Shown one piece after another: positions 40,004 through 47,070 of a DNA stretch of 64,000 bases. The stretch comes from Phycisphaerales bacterium. GTDB taxonomy: Bacteria; Planctomycetota; Phycisphaerae; Phycisphaerales; UBA1924. The stretch lies in NCBI GenBank assembly GCA_029260375.1, contig JAJDDI010000047.1, forward strand, positions 1 through 64,000. Reading direction: 5' to 3'. Each line of letters starts with the position of its first letter. Position 1 is the first letter of the stretch. Both the position numbers and the translations under genes were made by a program. Below the pieces are notes generated by a model that had not been told where the DNA came from, did not search any database, and saw only the letters and a program-made list of their open reading frames with translations.

Positions 40004-40708
40004 CCCGCCCCGGTAGAGCCCGTGCCTGAGGATGTACGCGTGGACGTTGGCGTCCAGGTGATCGATCGGGGCGCCCCGCCGGGCTGGGTCGGCCAGCGCC
40101 TCACGGATGGCCGAGGCGCTGACGCTGATCTCGGTCGTTGGCACGAGCCAGCTCTTCCATGCGTCGATCTCCCGGGCGGACCATGCCTCACCCGGCGCCA
40201 TCGAATCAGCCAGCTCCGCGGCTGACCCGATCCCCCTTCGCGGGAGCACCACCGGACGGGCCAGATCCAGGATCTCGCGGGGCTCCCGCCAGAGGTGGAA
40301 GGCAACGGCCTGGTCGGCGCCGATCAGGAACCGCAGTTCGCCCTCGAAGCGGCTCCGCGCCTCGCGGAGCGTGTCGATCCAGTAGCTGGGCTCGCCCCCG
40401 GTGGCCCGATCGAGCTCGTGGGTCCAGACGCTCCAACGCTCCAGCCCGAGCGCCGCGAGCCCCAGCATATCGACGCGCTGGCGATCGCTCGCCAGCGGCG
40501 CCTCACGCTTGTGCGGCGAGCGGGCCGCGGGGACAAAGACGATCTCGCCCCGCCCGTCCATCGCCAGGCGCCGTGCCTGGTCGGCCAGGACGGTGTGCGC
40601 TTCATGCACCGGGTCGAACGAGCCGCCCACGAGCAGGACCCCGGCACGGTCCCACGCCGGGGCGTCAACGCCGAGGACGCGGTCGGGCTTGAACGGCGGC
40701 GATTCCAT
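39989..40708 (-). CDS. nadD: Nicotinate-nucleotide adenylyltransferase
   Basis: A 239-residue nucleotidyltransferase that adenylates nicotinate mononucleotide in NAD synthesis. It has [17 protein letters not shown] with the HxxH-like site, [31 protein letters not shown] and the C-terminal [11 protein letters not shown]. Its 3' end overlaps metK tail to tail. It lies 60 bases from the tRNA-Glu gene and is the last chromosomal protein gene before the prophage. Confidence 0.9.
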   Translation of the reverse strand: MESPPFKPDRVLGVDAPAWDRAGVLLVGGSFDPVHEAHTVLADQARRLAMDGRGEIVFVPAARSPHKREAPLASDRQRVDMLGLAALGLERWSVWTHELDRATGGEPSYWIDTLREARSRFEGELRFLIGADQAVAFHLWREPREILDLARPVVLPRRGIGSAAELADSMAPGEAWSAREIDAWKSWLVPTTEISVSASAIREALADPARRGAPIDHLDANVHAYILRHGLYRGGSADD

Positions 40709-40768
40709 GGATCGATGCTACGCCGGGCGTGAAGAATCGCCCGTCGGGGGCTACCATGGTCCCGCATC

Positions 40769-40843
40769 GGCCCCATCGTCTAGTCTGGTCCAGGACACCA
40801 GGTTTTCATCCTGGTAACGCGGGTTCGAATCCCGCTGGGGTCA
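40769..40843 (+). tRNA. tRNA-Glu (anticodon TTC)
   Basis: A full cloverleaf: acceptor stem GGCCCCA with TGGGGTC, D arm GTCTAGTCTGGTCCAGGAC, anticodon stem CCAGG/CCTGG with loop TTTTCAT (anticodon TTC at 40805-40807), and T arm with GTTCGAATC. The discriminator is A and CCA is not encoded. The 3' half is overlapped on the opposite strand by the end of the prophage integrase gene, so this tRNA is the attachment site. Confidence 0.96.
40806..40843. other. Probable attL core (tRNA-Glu 3' half)
   Basis: The prophage integrase reading frame runs into the tRNA 3' half and stops in the anticodon loop. Phages that integrate in tRNA genes carry an identical copy of the 3' part, so the core should lie within this stretch. 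The matching attR copy must be right of the window; the exact core is therefore not defined. Confidence 0.6.
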
Positions 40844-42113
40844 GTTCCGAGCTTGAGGGGGAGGAGAGAGCATCTTTGCCCTGCCGGGATCGTCCCGCCG
40901 GGACTCCGGGCTCTGCGGGGTGTGGCTGCGAGACCGACCCGCCGGGACCAGAACCCGGAGTCTCGTGGGACTGCTTGGATGTGACGTTGTTCATCAGCAT
41001 GGTCGATCTCGCGCTCCCATCATCGGCGACCGGATCTGATTTTGTCAAGTTGCTTTCGTCCCTGCCCGCCGCGTCCACAGAGTTATCCACCGCCAGGAGC
41101 GGGTAATCGGCGGCGGATTTTTTCAGCGGCAACTGCCCCGCGTCCAGGTAGCTCTTGAGCGTTGTGCGGATGTCCGAGTGTCGGGCCGCCTGCTTCAAAG
41201 TCCACACGCTGTCGCCGTTTAGCGCTCGAACGGTGATGAATCCCTTTCGCCAGGAGTGCCACCCCGCCGGGCGCCCGCGGGCGTCGTAGCGGGGCACGCC
41301 CACCGCTTCCATGTCATCGAAGAGCTGCCGGTTATCAACACGCCGAGAAAACACGAAATCACGCGGCCCCGGCCCCGTTGAACCACGCAGGTCTTCGAGC
41401 GTCGTGATCGCCTCGGGCGGGAGCATGACCGTTTGGGGGGCGCCCGCCTTGGTGATCGATCCGGGCAGCTCGAGCTGGTCGCCCTGCAGCATCGCCCAGC
41501 GGAGCGCGTACTGCTCCCCCTTACGCAGGCCCGTTGTCGCGGCCAGGATGTACGCCGAGCGGCGGTAGAGGCTGTGGCGGCGGTCCTGGGCGTCGTGACG
41601 CTCTCGGGCACCCCGGATGATCGCCCGCATCTCTTCCAGGGTGAACGCCCGCATCCCGGCCTCGGCGTGGTGGGTGACGGGCTCGATGCCCTGGGCGGGG
41701 CTATAGGTCATGCGACCGGACTTCACGCACCACTCAAAGAACCGGCGCAGCGCCGAGAGCCGGTTGTTGTGCGTCTTGCCCGACGATCCCTCGTCAAGCA
41801 GGTCCGCAAGCCACACGACGATGTCGTCGCGTTTCGCGTCGGGCAGGGCCCGCCAGCCGGACGCCGACCAGACCGAGTCCACGGTCTGTCGAGTGAACGT
41901 CACGGTGTATTCGGAGACACGCCCCGAACGCTCGCGCGACCACCTCGCGAGCAGCTCGGTGAGCGGCTCGTCTCGTCCAAACAGCTTGGGCACTCCCTCG
42001 CCCGGCGCTTGCTGATTCGCCGGCATAAGCCTGATCTCGATGGAAGACCCATCGGGAAGGCACAGCCGCAGCGTAGCGGGCCCGAGCGGGATCTCAATGA
42101 TCCGATCGGGCAT
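40806..42113 (-). CDS. Tyrosine recombinase / phage integrase (C-terminus encoded by tRNA)
   Basis: A 435-residue integrase. The SAM-like N-terminal domain covers residues 45-140. The catalytic set is visible: Arg197 in TTGLRKGEQ, His286-x-x-Arg289 in HSWRKGF, His312 in ARHSDIRTTLKSY and Tyr322. After residue 330 the protein is low-complexity. The last residues SELTPAGFEPALPG are read from the complement of the tRNA-Glu T arm, and the stop is complementary to anticodon-loop bases. It lies next to attL, as expected for the integrase acting there. A second integrase is 34 bases upstream. Confidence 0.88.
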   Translation of the reverse strand: MPDRIIEIPLGPATLRLCLPDGSSIEIRLMPANQQAPGEGVPKLFGRDEPLTELLARWSRERSGRVSEYTVTFTRQTVDSVWSASGWRALPDAKRDDIVVWLADLLDEGSSGKTHNNRLSALRRFFEWCVKSGRMTYSPAQGIEPVTHHAEAGMRAFTLEEMRAIIRGARERHDAQDRRHSLYRRSAYILAATTGLRKGEQYALRWAMLQGDQLELPGSITKAGAPQTVMLPPEAITTLEDLRGSTGPGPRDFVFSRRVDNRQLFDDMEAVGVPRYDARGRPAGWHSWRKGFITVRALNGDSVWTLKQAARHSDIRTTLKSYLDAGQLPLKKSAADYPLLAVDNSVDAAGRDESNLTKSDPVADDGSARSTMLMNNVTSKQSHETPGSGPGGSVSQPHPAEPGVPAGRSRQGKDALSSPSSSELTPAGFEPALPG

Positions 42114-42147
42114 CGTTCTAAGTTACAACGCGATCTTTACCCGCGTG

Positions 42148-43206
42148 TCAAGCGTTGGTGGTTTTACCAACAATACCCCCCATTGGGGTGTGTGAACATG
42201 TTGCATACAAAGCCTCGGGGATTCGGGCGTAGTGCTCGCGTGCGACCTGGGCGGAATGGCCCAGCCAGGAATCGACGACGTGCCCCGGGTATTCGAACCG
42301 CCAGGTCGTGTCGCGCCATTTCCGTAGGGCCTGGAAGGGCCGCGCGGGCGTCGCGTCGGTTGCCCGGGCGATCAGCTCCACCATCGGGCGGTAGACCTCG
42401 GCGGGCAGCCCCGACGTCGGGCGCGTCCCGTCCACGGCGTCCTGGGCGTCGAGTAGGATCCACTCGAGCTCGGGCGTCATCAGCACCACGCGGCGTCGCC
42501 CCTTGGTTGTGACTTGCTCGCCCGGGTTGCGGACGATCAGCCGCCCCTCGCCCCACAGCACGTCGGCGAACGTCATGCGCAGCGCCTCACCCCGCCTGAG
42601 CCCCGCCAGGGCGCAGAGCCCCACCATCGCCCGCCACGCCGGCCCGGGCGCCTGGTCGATCAGGGCCTGGACCTGCTCGTCGGTGGGGATCGGGTCATCT
42701 CGATCGGCGCGGGCGCCCCGGATCTGGACCGCCTCGAACGGGTTGGCCTTCAACTCGCCCCGGGCGACGGCCCGCCGGAACATCGCCCGCGCCCGTCGCC
42801 CGTGCGCCGCCGCCGTGGTCGCCCGCAGCCCTCCACCACGCTTCGAGCGCAGCCAGGACAGCCAGTCATCGACCTCGGCGGGCGTCACGCCCCGGATCGG
42901 CACGTCGCCCATGCCGCGGACCAGCAGATCGCCCGTCGCCCGTATCGTCCGCATCGTCCCATCGCTCACGTCGGGCTCGCGCAGCTCGGCGTACCGATCG
43001 ACCCACGCGCGAAGGCGAGTTTTGCGGCCTGAGACCAAAGACCCCGCCTCGAGCGCGCGCCCCAGCTCATCGCACGCGGCCAGGCCCTGGGCGCGCGACA
43101 GCTCGGCCTTGGGGCCGAGAGACTTCCGGCGCCGTCGCCCCTTCTCGTCGTCGTAGCTCGCCTGCCAATAGTCGCCGTTGGAAGCGAGGCGCACGCGGGC
43201 GTTCAT
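42148..43206 (-). CDS. Second tyrosine recombinase / integrase
   Basis: A 352-residue recombinase of a different subfamily from its neighbour. It has a SAM-like N-terminal domain (residues 65-150), Arg204 in AGLRRGEALRM, the modified second box QALRKWRDTTW with Gln in place of the usual His, and WLGHSAQVAREHYARI with His317 and nucleophile Tyr326. The altered box is seen in other planctomycete-type integrases. Its ATG overlaps the stop of the upstream small gene (ATGA), so the two are coupled. Which of the two integrases performs integration is not known. Confidence 0.85.
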   Translation of the reverse strand: MNARVRLASNGDYWQASYDDEKGRRRRKSLGPKAELSRAQGLAACDELGRALEAGSLVSGRKTRLRAWVDRYAELREPDVSDGTMRTIRATGDLLVRGMGDVPIRGVTPAEVDDWLSWLRSKRGGGLRATTAAAHGRRARAMFRRAVARGELKANPFEAVQIRGARADRDDPIPTDEQVQALIDQAPGPAWRAMVGLCALAGLRRGEALRMTFADVLWGEGRLIVRNPGEQVTTKGRRRVVLMTPELEWILLDAQDAVDGTRPTSGLPAEVYRPMVELIARATDATPARPFQALRKWRDTTWRFEYPGHVVDSWLGHSAQVAREHYARIPEALYATCSHTPMGGIVGKTTNA

Positions 43207-43412
43207 GCTTCCTCCTCCAGGCTTGCCAGCTCGTTCTCAACAGCGCGGGCGACGACGACATAGAGCGGGACCGGAGCGCCATGCGCGTCCTGCTCCATGA
43301 TCTCCTGCAGGCGCACGATCTGTTCCCAGACAGGAGATTCCTCCGGGATGCCCAGGTTGCGGTATCGCGTGCGGGCACCAGACTTCTTGCCGGTCTTCTT
43401 CTTCGGAGGCAT
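43203..43412 (-). CDS. Small basic/amphipathic protein coupled to the second integrase
   Basis: A 69-residue protein from the ATG at 43412 (MPPKKKTGKKSGARTRYRNL). It has a strongly basic N-terminus followed by two predicted helices (VWEQIVRLQEIMEQ and VARAVENELASLEEE). It overlaps the integrase start by ATGA. Its place and charge would fit an accessory or excisionase-like DNA-binding protein, but no family is recognised and this remains inference. An 8-base dyad lies 18 bases upstream of its start. Confidence 0.65.
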   Translation of the reverse strand: MPPKKKTGKKSGARTRYRNLGIPEESPVWEQIVRLQEIMEQDAHGAPVPLYVVVARAVENELASLEEEA

Positions 43413-43429
43413 GGCTGCCAATCTATCGG

Positions 43430-43450
43430 TATTGCAAGAGATTTGCAATA
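43430..43450. promoter_or_regulatory. Inverted repeat, candidate operator of the integrase operon
   Basis: TATTGCAA (43430-43437) and TTGCAATA (43443-43450) are a perfect dyad with a 5-base spacer. It lies just upstream of the small gene that heads the integrase operon, in an A/T-rich patch that could be its promoter. Confidence 0.55.
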
Positions 43451-44264
43451 GCATTCCCACCCCAACACGAAAAAAAGTAGGTCAACAACCCGCCCGCGAA
43501 TCGAAATCCGCACAGCCCATAGGCCCCGTCCCCCATAGAGCGAGAAGAGAGACAACGCCCCATGCCAGGGCGCCCCGCCCTCCATCAACGCCCGCACGCC
43601 CTGGTCCCCGAATCCCCACCCCCCCAACTCTCCAGCAGCAGCACGCGCATTTTTCCATCCCCGCTATTCTCAAACCCCATCGCTCACCCTGACCACCCCC
43701 CGTTTTATTTGTGTGTGTGGGCTGACGTCGTGGTCCGCGCGCGTGGGCGGCGCTCGCGTGTCATGGCCCAGGCGAGAGTGCAAGGGTGCTGCACTCCTGC
43801 ACTGAGGGCGTGCATTCTGCCCCAACGCTGCCCCAAACGCTCATAAACCGTTGGTAGAGCAGTCCGTGCGTGGATCTTGCCAGGATTCAAGCACCCCCCC
43901 ACCCCCCTTGGTGGCTGTCTCCTGCACGCGCGCGAGGGGGGGCAAGGGGGGGGATCGCCGCTCGCCCCCATGTCTCAACGGCCCCCACGCAACTGCGGCA
44001 AAGAAAACGGAGGGCGGTCGGAAAATGGGGTGGTGAGGAGGGAGGGAATGGTGCGGTGCTGCGCGTGTTGCTGCTGGGTGGGGCGTGCCGCCCTGGGGGC
44101 GGTGGTCGCTTGTGGCTATTCGGGAAATCTGGTGGGTGGTGGCGTGTGGGGTTCGTGAGCGCCATTTCTTTGGCTGCTGTCCCTTCGGGGACGGACTCCC
44201 CCCTCACGGGCCCGCCCGGGCTGAGACGGACCTGGGCGGGCCCGGCCCTTTTCTGGAGGCACGG
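43451..44264. other. Long leader/intergenic region between integrase and early operons
   Basis: About 810 bases with no convincing gene; open frames here lack ribosome sites and have low-complexity, Pro/Gly/Arg-rich translations. It has unusual runs of C and G (for example at 43892-43911 and 43936-43952). A direct repeat CTGCCCCAACG/CTGCCCCAAACG lies at 43817-43839. It must contain the divergent promoters of both operons. No repressor gene is found here. Confidence 0.5.
44179..44252 (+). promoter_or_regulatory. Two tandem hairpins in the leader of the early operon
   Basis: The first is GTCCC-TTCG-GGGAC (44179-44192), a stable UUCG-capped stem. The second is a 10-bp perfect stem (44208-44217 with 44234-44243), extendable to 13 bp, followed by GGCCCTTTTCT. 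The ribosome site GGAGG and the first start codon follow within 15 bases. The second hairpin looks like an intrinsic terminator, so it could act as an attenuator. Confidence 0.5.
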
Positions 44265-44360
44265 ATGCTCAAGGCGTACCTGGTCGAGACGGAGTGGTCG
44301 GATGAGACGCTGGTGATTCTGGCGCGGAGCGTGATGGACGCGATGACGGATGGGGCGTGA
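44265..44360 (+). CDS. Very small phage protein, first gene of the early operon
   Basis: A 31-residue frame with TGGAGG 6 bases upstream of the ATG. It reads MLKAYLVETEWSDETLVILA and then a short helix. Its stop overlaps the next start as TGATG. No family is recognised. The ribosome site, position and overlap support it as a real gene despite its size. Confidence 0.5.
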   Translation: MLKAYLVETEWSDETLVILARSVMDAMTDGA

Positions 44361-44542
44361 TGGGTAGGCGGGGCCGGGGACCGGACCGGGTCGGGTGGTA
44401 CGCGCTGTTCGCGTACCTGGTGGGCGTGGTCGTGTTCGTGGTCTGGGCGTTTTTCTGGGGCCGTGCGATGGGTGATGTCTACGACAGTGCGAAGAGAGTG
44501 GAGAAGGCGGCGCCGGAGCTGGGAGTGCGGGCGAACCGATGA
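44360..44542 (+). CDS. Small membrane protein of the early operon
   Basis: A 60-residue protein with one membrane segment (WYALFAYLVGVVVFVVWAFF) and a short charged C-terminal helix. It overlaps the preceding stop by one base and the next gene by four (ATGA), so translation is coupled. No lysis or superinfection role can be assigned from the sequence. Confidence 0.55.
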   Translation: MGRRGRGPDRVGWYALFAYLVGVVVFVVWAFFWGRAMGDVYDSAKRVEKAAPELGVRANR

Positions 44543-44745
44543 GCGGGGGCGAGGCGCCAACACGGAATACCTGGACCGTTCGCCTCGAGGGCGGACCGCA
44601 CGATGGGCAGACCGCCAGGGTGGCCGGCGGGGCGAGTGTCCTGGTGACGCGATGCGTGGGGCCGTGGCGGTTCGTGCACGACGTCTACGAGTTCACCACC
44701 AAGGAGCGCGATGTCGCGGTGTTCGTTCGAACGGAGCGGCCATGA
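44539..44745 (+). CDS. Small hypothetical phage protein
   Basis: A 68-residue soluble protein beginning MSGGEAPTRNTWTVRLEGGP. It reads as a small beta-rich domain (VRLEGGPHDGQTARV and HDVYEFTTKERDVAVFV), a pattern found in many uncharacterised phage proteins. It is coupled by ATGA overlaps both to the gene before it and to dnaB after it. Function unknown. Confidence 0.55.
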   Translation: MSGGEAPTRNTWTVRLEGGPHDGQTARVAGGASVLVTRCVGPWRFVHDVYEFTTKERDVAVFVRTERP

Positions 44746-46220
44746 CCAGGAGGCGTGACGAGCCCACGTCGGACGTCGGGCTGCGGCTGTTCGATCGCGA
44801 GCCGCCCAGCGCCGTGCACGCGGAGCGCTCGCTGCTGGGCTCGATGCTGCTCGACCCCTCGGTCGTCCCCGACGTGATCACCGTGCTCCCCGACTCGGGC
44901 GGGCTGTTCCTCGAGGGTCACCGGGCGATCTTCGACGCGATCGTCCAGCTCTACGACGCGCGGCAGACGGGCGACCTGGTGCAGCTGGCCGAGGCCCTGC
45001 GCCAGCGGGGCGTGCTCGACACCATCGGCGGGACCAAGTACCTGGTGCAGCTCGCCGAGGCCGTGCCCAGCGCCGCCAACGCCCCGCACTACGCCCGGAT
45101 CGTCGCCGACCGGGCCCGGCTGCGGAGCCTGATCAACGCCGCGGGCGAGATCCTGTACGACGCCTACCACCACGACGACTCCCAGCCCGACGCGGCGGGG
45201 GCGATCCTGGACGCCGCCGAGCAGCGGATCCTGGAGATCGCCGGCGCCGAAGCCCAGTTCGAGGAGCGGAGCCTGGCCGAGCTGGTGGAGGGGGAGATCA
45301 GGCGGCTCGAGACCGCCGACGGGTCCGCCCCGGGGGCGGCGACCGGGTTCGACGACCTGGACGCCCTGCTGGGCGGGCTGCAGGAAGGTGAGCTGCTGAT
45401 CCTGGCCGCCCGGCCCAGCATGGGCAAGACGGCCATCGCCCTGAACATCGCCGAGCAGGTGGCCTTCGCGGGGCGGACGCCGTGGTCGATGCCGAGCGAG
45501 GACCGGGTGGGCGTGGGCTTCTTCTCGCTGGAGATGGGAGCCGAGAGCCTCACACAGCGGCTGGTGAGCGCCAGGGCGGGCGTGGACGCGCACAAGATGC
45601 GGACAGGGGCGATCGTGCCCTCCGACCTTGCGAAGGTTCAGGCGGCCTGTCAGGAGCTCTCAACGCTGCCGTTCTATGTCGAGGACACGCCGTCGCTGTC
45701 GATCACGGCGCTGCGGGCCCGGGCGCGTCGGATGCGGCGGCGCCAGAACGTCGGGCTGATCGTGGTGGACTACCTGCAACTGCTGACGGCGACCGTGAGC
45801 GGGCGGGACAACCGGCAGGTGGAGGTCGCGGCGATCTCGCGGGGGCTCAAGGGGCTGGCGCGGGAGCTCAAGATCCCGGTGCTGTGCCTGGCGCAGCTCA
45901 ACCGGGGCGCCGAGAGCCGGGACCGGAACCGCCCGCGCATGGCCGACCTGCGCGAGAGCGGGTCGATCGAGCAGGACGCGGACGTGGTGATGCTGCTTCA
46001 CCGGGAGGCGTACTACCACAAGGACGACGAGGCCTGGCTCAACGACCCGTCCAACGAGAGCAAGCTGACCGAGACGGAGCTGATCGTCGACAAGCAGCGC
46101 AACGGGCCGACGGGCGTGGTGAAGCTGGTGTGGGACGACACCACGACCAGGTTCAAGACCCGCGACTGGCGCCACGGCGGCGAGTTCGACGGCGGCGACG
46201 CCGGGATGCCGATTTTCTGA
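44742..46220 (+). CDS. dnaB: Replicative DNA helicase DnaB (phage)
   Basis: A 492-residue helicase from the ATG at 44742, which overlaps the upstream stop as ATGA. The N-terminal collar domain starts around residue 20 (PPSAVHAERSLLGSMLLDPS). The RecA-fold C-terminal domain has the Walker A motif AARPSMGKTAIALNIAE (about residue 222-238), FFSLEMGAESLTQRLVS, LIVVDYLQLL and LCLAQLNRGAESR. Such an enzyme loads at the phage origin or replaces the host helicase. The T7 primase-helicase fusion is not used here, so replication differs from T7 although the virion genes match it. Confidence 0.93.
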   Translation: MTRRRDEPTSDVGLRLFDREPPSAVHAERSLLGSMLLDPSVVPDVITVLPDSGGLFLEGHRAIFDAIVQLYDARQTGDLVQLAEALRQRGVLDTIGGTKYLVQLAEAVPSAANAPHYARIVADRARLRSLINAAGEILYDAYHHDDSQPDAAGAILDAAEQRILEIAGAEAQFEERSLAELVEGEIRRLETADGSAPGAATGFDDLDALLGGLQEGELLILAARPSMGKTAIALNIAEQVAFAGRTPWSMPSEDRVGVGFFSLEMGAESLTQRLVSARAGVDAHKMRTGAIVPSDLAKVQAACQELSTLPFYVEDTPSLSITALRARARRMRRRQNVGLIVVDYLQLLTATVSGRDNRQVEVAAISRGLKGLARELKIPVLCLAQLNRGAESRDRNRPRMADLRESGSIEQDADVVMLLHREAYYHKDDEAWLNDPSNESKLTETELIVDKQRNGPTGVVKLVWDDTTTRFKTRDWRHGGEFDGGDAGMPIF

Positions 46221-46236
46221 GCACAGGAGACGCCAC

Positions 46237-46575
46237 ATGACCAACACACAGAGCAAGACGGAGATCGGGAGTGAGCCGAGATACATCTGCTACGAGACCG
46301 CGTTTCCCGACGGCGACCCCACCATGCTCGTCATCGACCGTGGTGAGAGCGAGCCAGACTTCCGACCAATGGATCTTGGCGACGTACTCGACGCACTCAA
46401 CTCACGATCTTCATCCACCCAAGAGAGAGATGTGCTGAGGGAGGCGTGCAGGCTTGCCAAACCTGTGCTCGCCGAAGCTCTGATTCAGAATCTACTTGGC
46501 TCCGACAGCAATGGCGAGCAGATCGCGCTCAACGCCGTTCGTGCCGCCCTCACCCAATCCAAGGAGGGCGAGTAA
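46237..46575 (+). CDS. Hypothetical phage protein, 112 residues
   Basis: A soluble protein that follows dnaB by 16 bases, with AGGAGA 8 bases before the ATG. It begins MTNTQSKTEIGSEPRYICYE and its second half is helical (LREACRLAKPVLAEALIQNL). No motif is recognised. Its TAA overlaps the ATG of the next small frame (TAATG). Confidence 0.6.
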   Translation: MTNTQSKTEIGSEPRYICYETAFPDGDPTMLVIDRGESEPDFRPMDLGDVLDALNSRSSSTQERDVLREACRLAKPVLAEALIQNLLGSDSNGEQIALNAVRAALTQSKEGE

Positions 46576-46755
46576 TGGTGTGCTGCACCTGCGAGCGTCC
46601 GTTTCCGCCAGCAAGGAGAGCAGGTTGTTGATGGCGTTTGCGTTTGGGAGAAACCCCCACCGGTGCGCCTTGTCCATCTGGGAGAGAAGAACTACCGACG
46701 AGCAGATCCCGGAGAGCCTTGCGACAAGGTGATTGACCAGGAGCCTCACCCATGA
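46575..46755 (+). CDS. Possible small zinc-ribbon-like gene with a +1 frameshift
   Basis: The ATG at 46575 overlaps the previous stop (TAATG) and gives MVCCTCERPF before ending after 18 residues in this frame. A +1 shift at CCG-TTT-C (46599-46605) would continue as RQQGEQVVDGVCVWEKPPP through to a stop at 46753-46755, which overlaps the next start as ATGA. The fused ~60-residue product has cysteines spaced like a zinc ribbon. Both overlaps argue that the joined frame is a gene; programmed shift, mutation and sequence error are all possible. Confidence 0.4.
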
Positions 46756-47000
46756 CCAGTGAGAAGAAAGACGTAGGGGAGATCGGGAAGCTGCCCGTCT
46801 CAGACATGGACATCCGCACCCACCTCGCGGGGCAGGCGCCGTCAATGCCGCCCGACATGATCCGGCTTGCTCAAGAACACGCCGACTGCGACAGCCTGGA
46901 AAAGACGCACCGAGAGAAGTGCAAGGTGCTGGCGGATATTTGGGCCAGCTGGGCCACGATGCACGCCGACGCCCTTCTCGCCCGCTTGCAGGAGGACTGA
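46752..47000 (+). CDS. Hypothetical phage protein, 82 residues
   Basis: A soluble helical protein beginning MTSEKKDVGEIGKLPVSDMD with a Cys-containing middle (HADCDSLEKTHREKCKV) and a Trp-rich C-terminal helix (DIWASWATMHADALLA). Its start overlaps the preceding frame by ATGA. Function unknown; small proteins of this shape are common in phage early regions. Confidence 0.6.
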   Translation: MTSEKKDVGEIGKLPVSDMDIRTHLAGQAPSMPPDMIRLAQEHADCDSLEKTHREKCKVLADIWASWATMHADALLARLQED

Positions 47001-47002
47001 GC

Positions 47003-47056
47003 GTGGACGACGACATGGACCTGGTGTGGGGCGACTTTGACGAGGACGACTGGTGA
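47003..47056 (+). CDS. Very short acidic peptide
   Basis: A 17-residue frame (MDDDMDLVWGDFDEDDW) from GTG at 47003, with CAGGAGG 6 bases upstream. Ten of 17 residues are acidic. It fills the gap between two genes of the early operon. Whether it is translated cannot be settled from sequence alone. Confidence 0.3.
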   Translation: MDDDMDLVWGDFDEDDW

Positions 47057-47070
47057 ACAAGGAGAACACC

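Noticed and set aside
40806-40860. The TPAGFEPALPG end of the integrase looked like the usual spurious frame read across a tRNA
   Set aside because: It is continuous in frame with all catalytic residues of the integrase and has no earlier stop, so it is kept as part of that gene and reported as unusual.
43770-43840. CRISPR-like or iteron array suggested by repeated TGCA and CTGCCCCAA motifs
   Set aside because: Repeats are too few, too short and unevenly spaced for a CRISPR array; reported only as short direct repeats.
43562-43846. Open frame of 94 codons in the prophage control region
   Set aside because: It has no ribosome site, is Pro/Arg/Ser-rich without motif and crosses homopolymer runs, so it does not look coding.
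46496-46732. Open frame of 78 codons overlapping the end of a hypothetical gene and the following gap
   Set aside because: It overlaps a better supported gene and lacks the ATGA coupling that another frame of the same gap shows.
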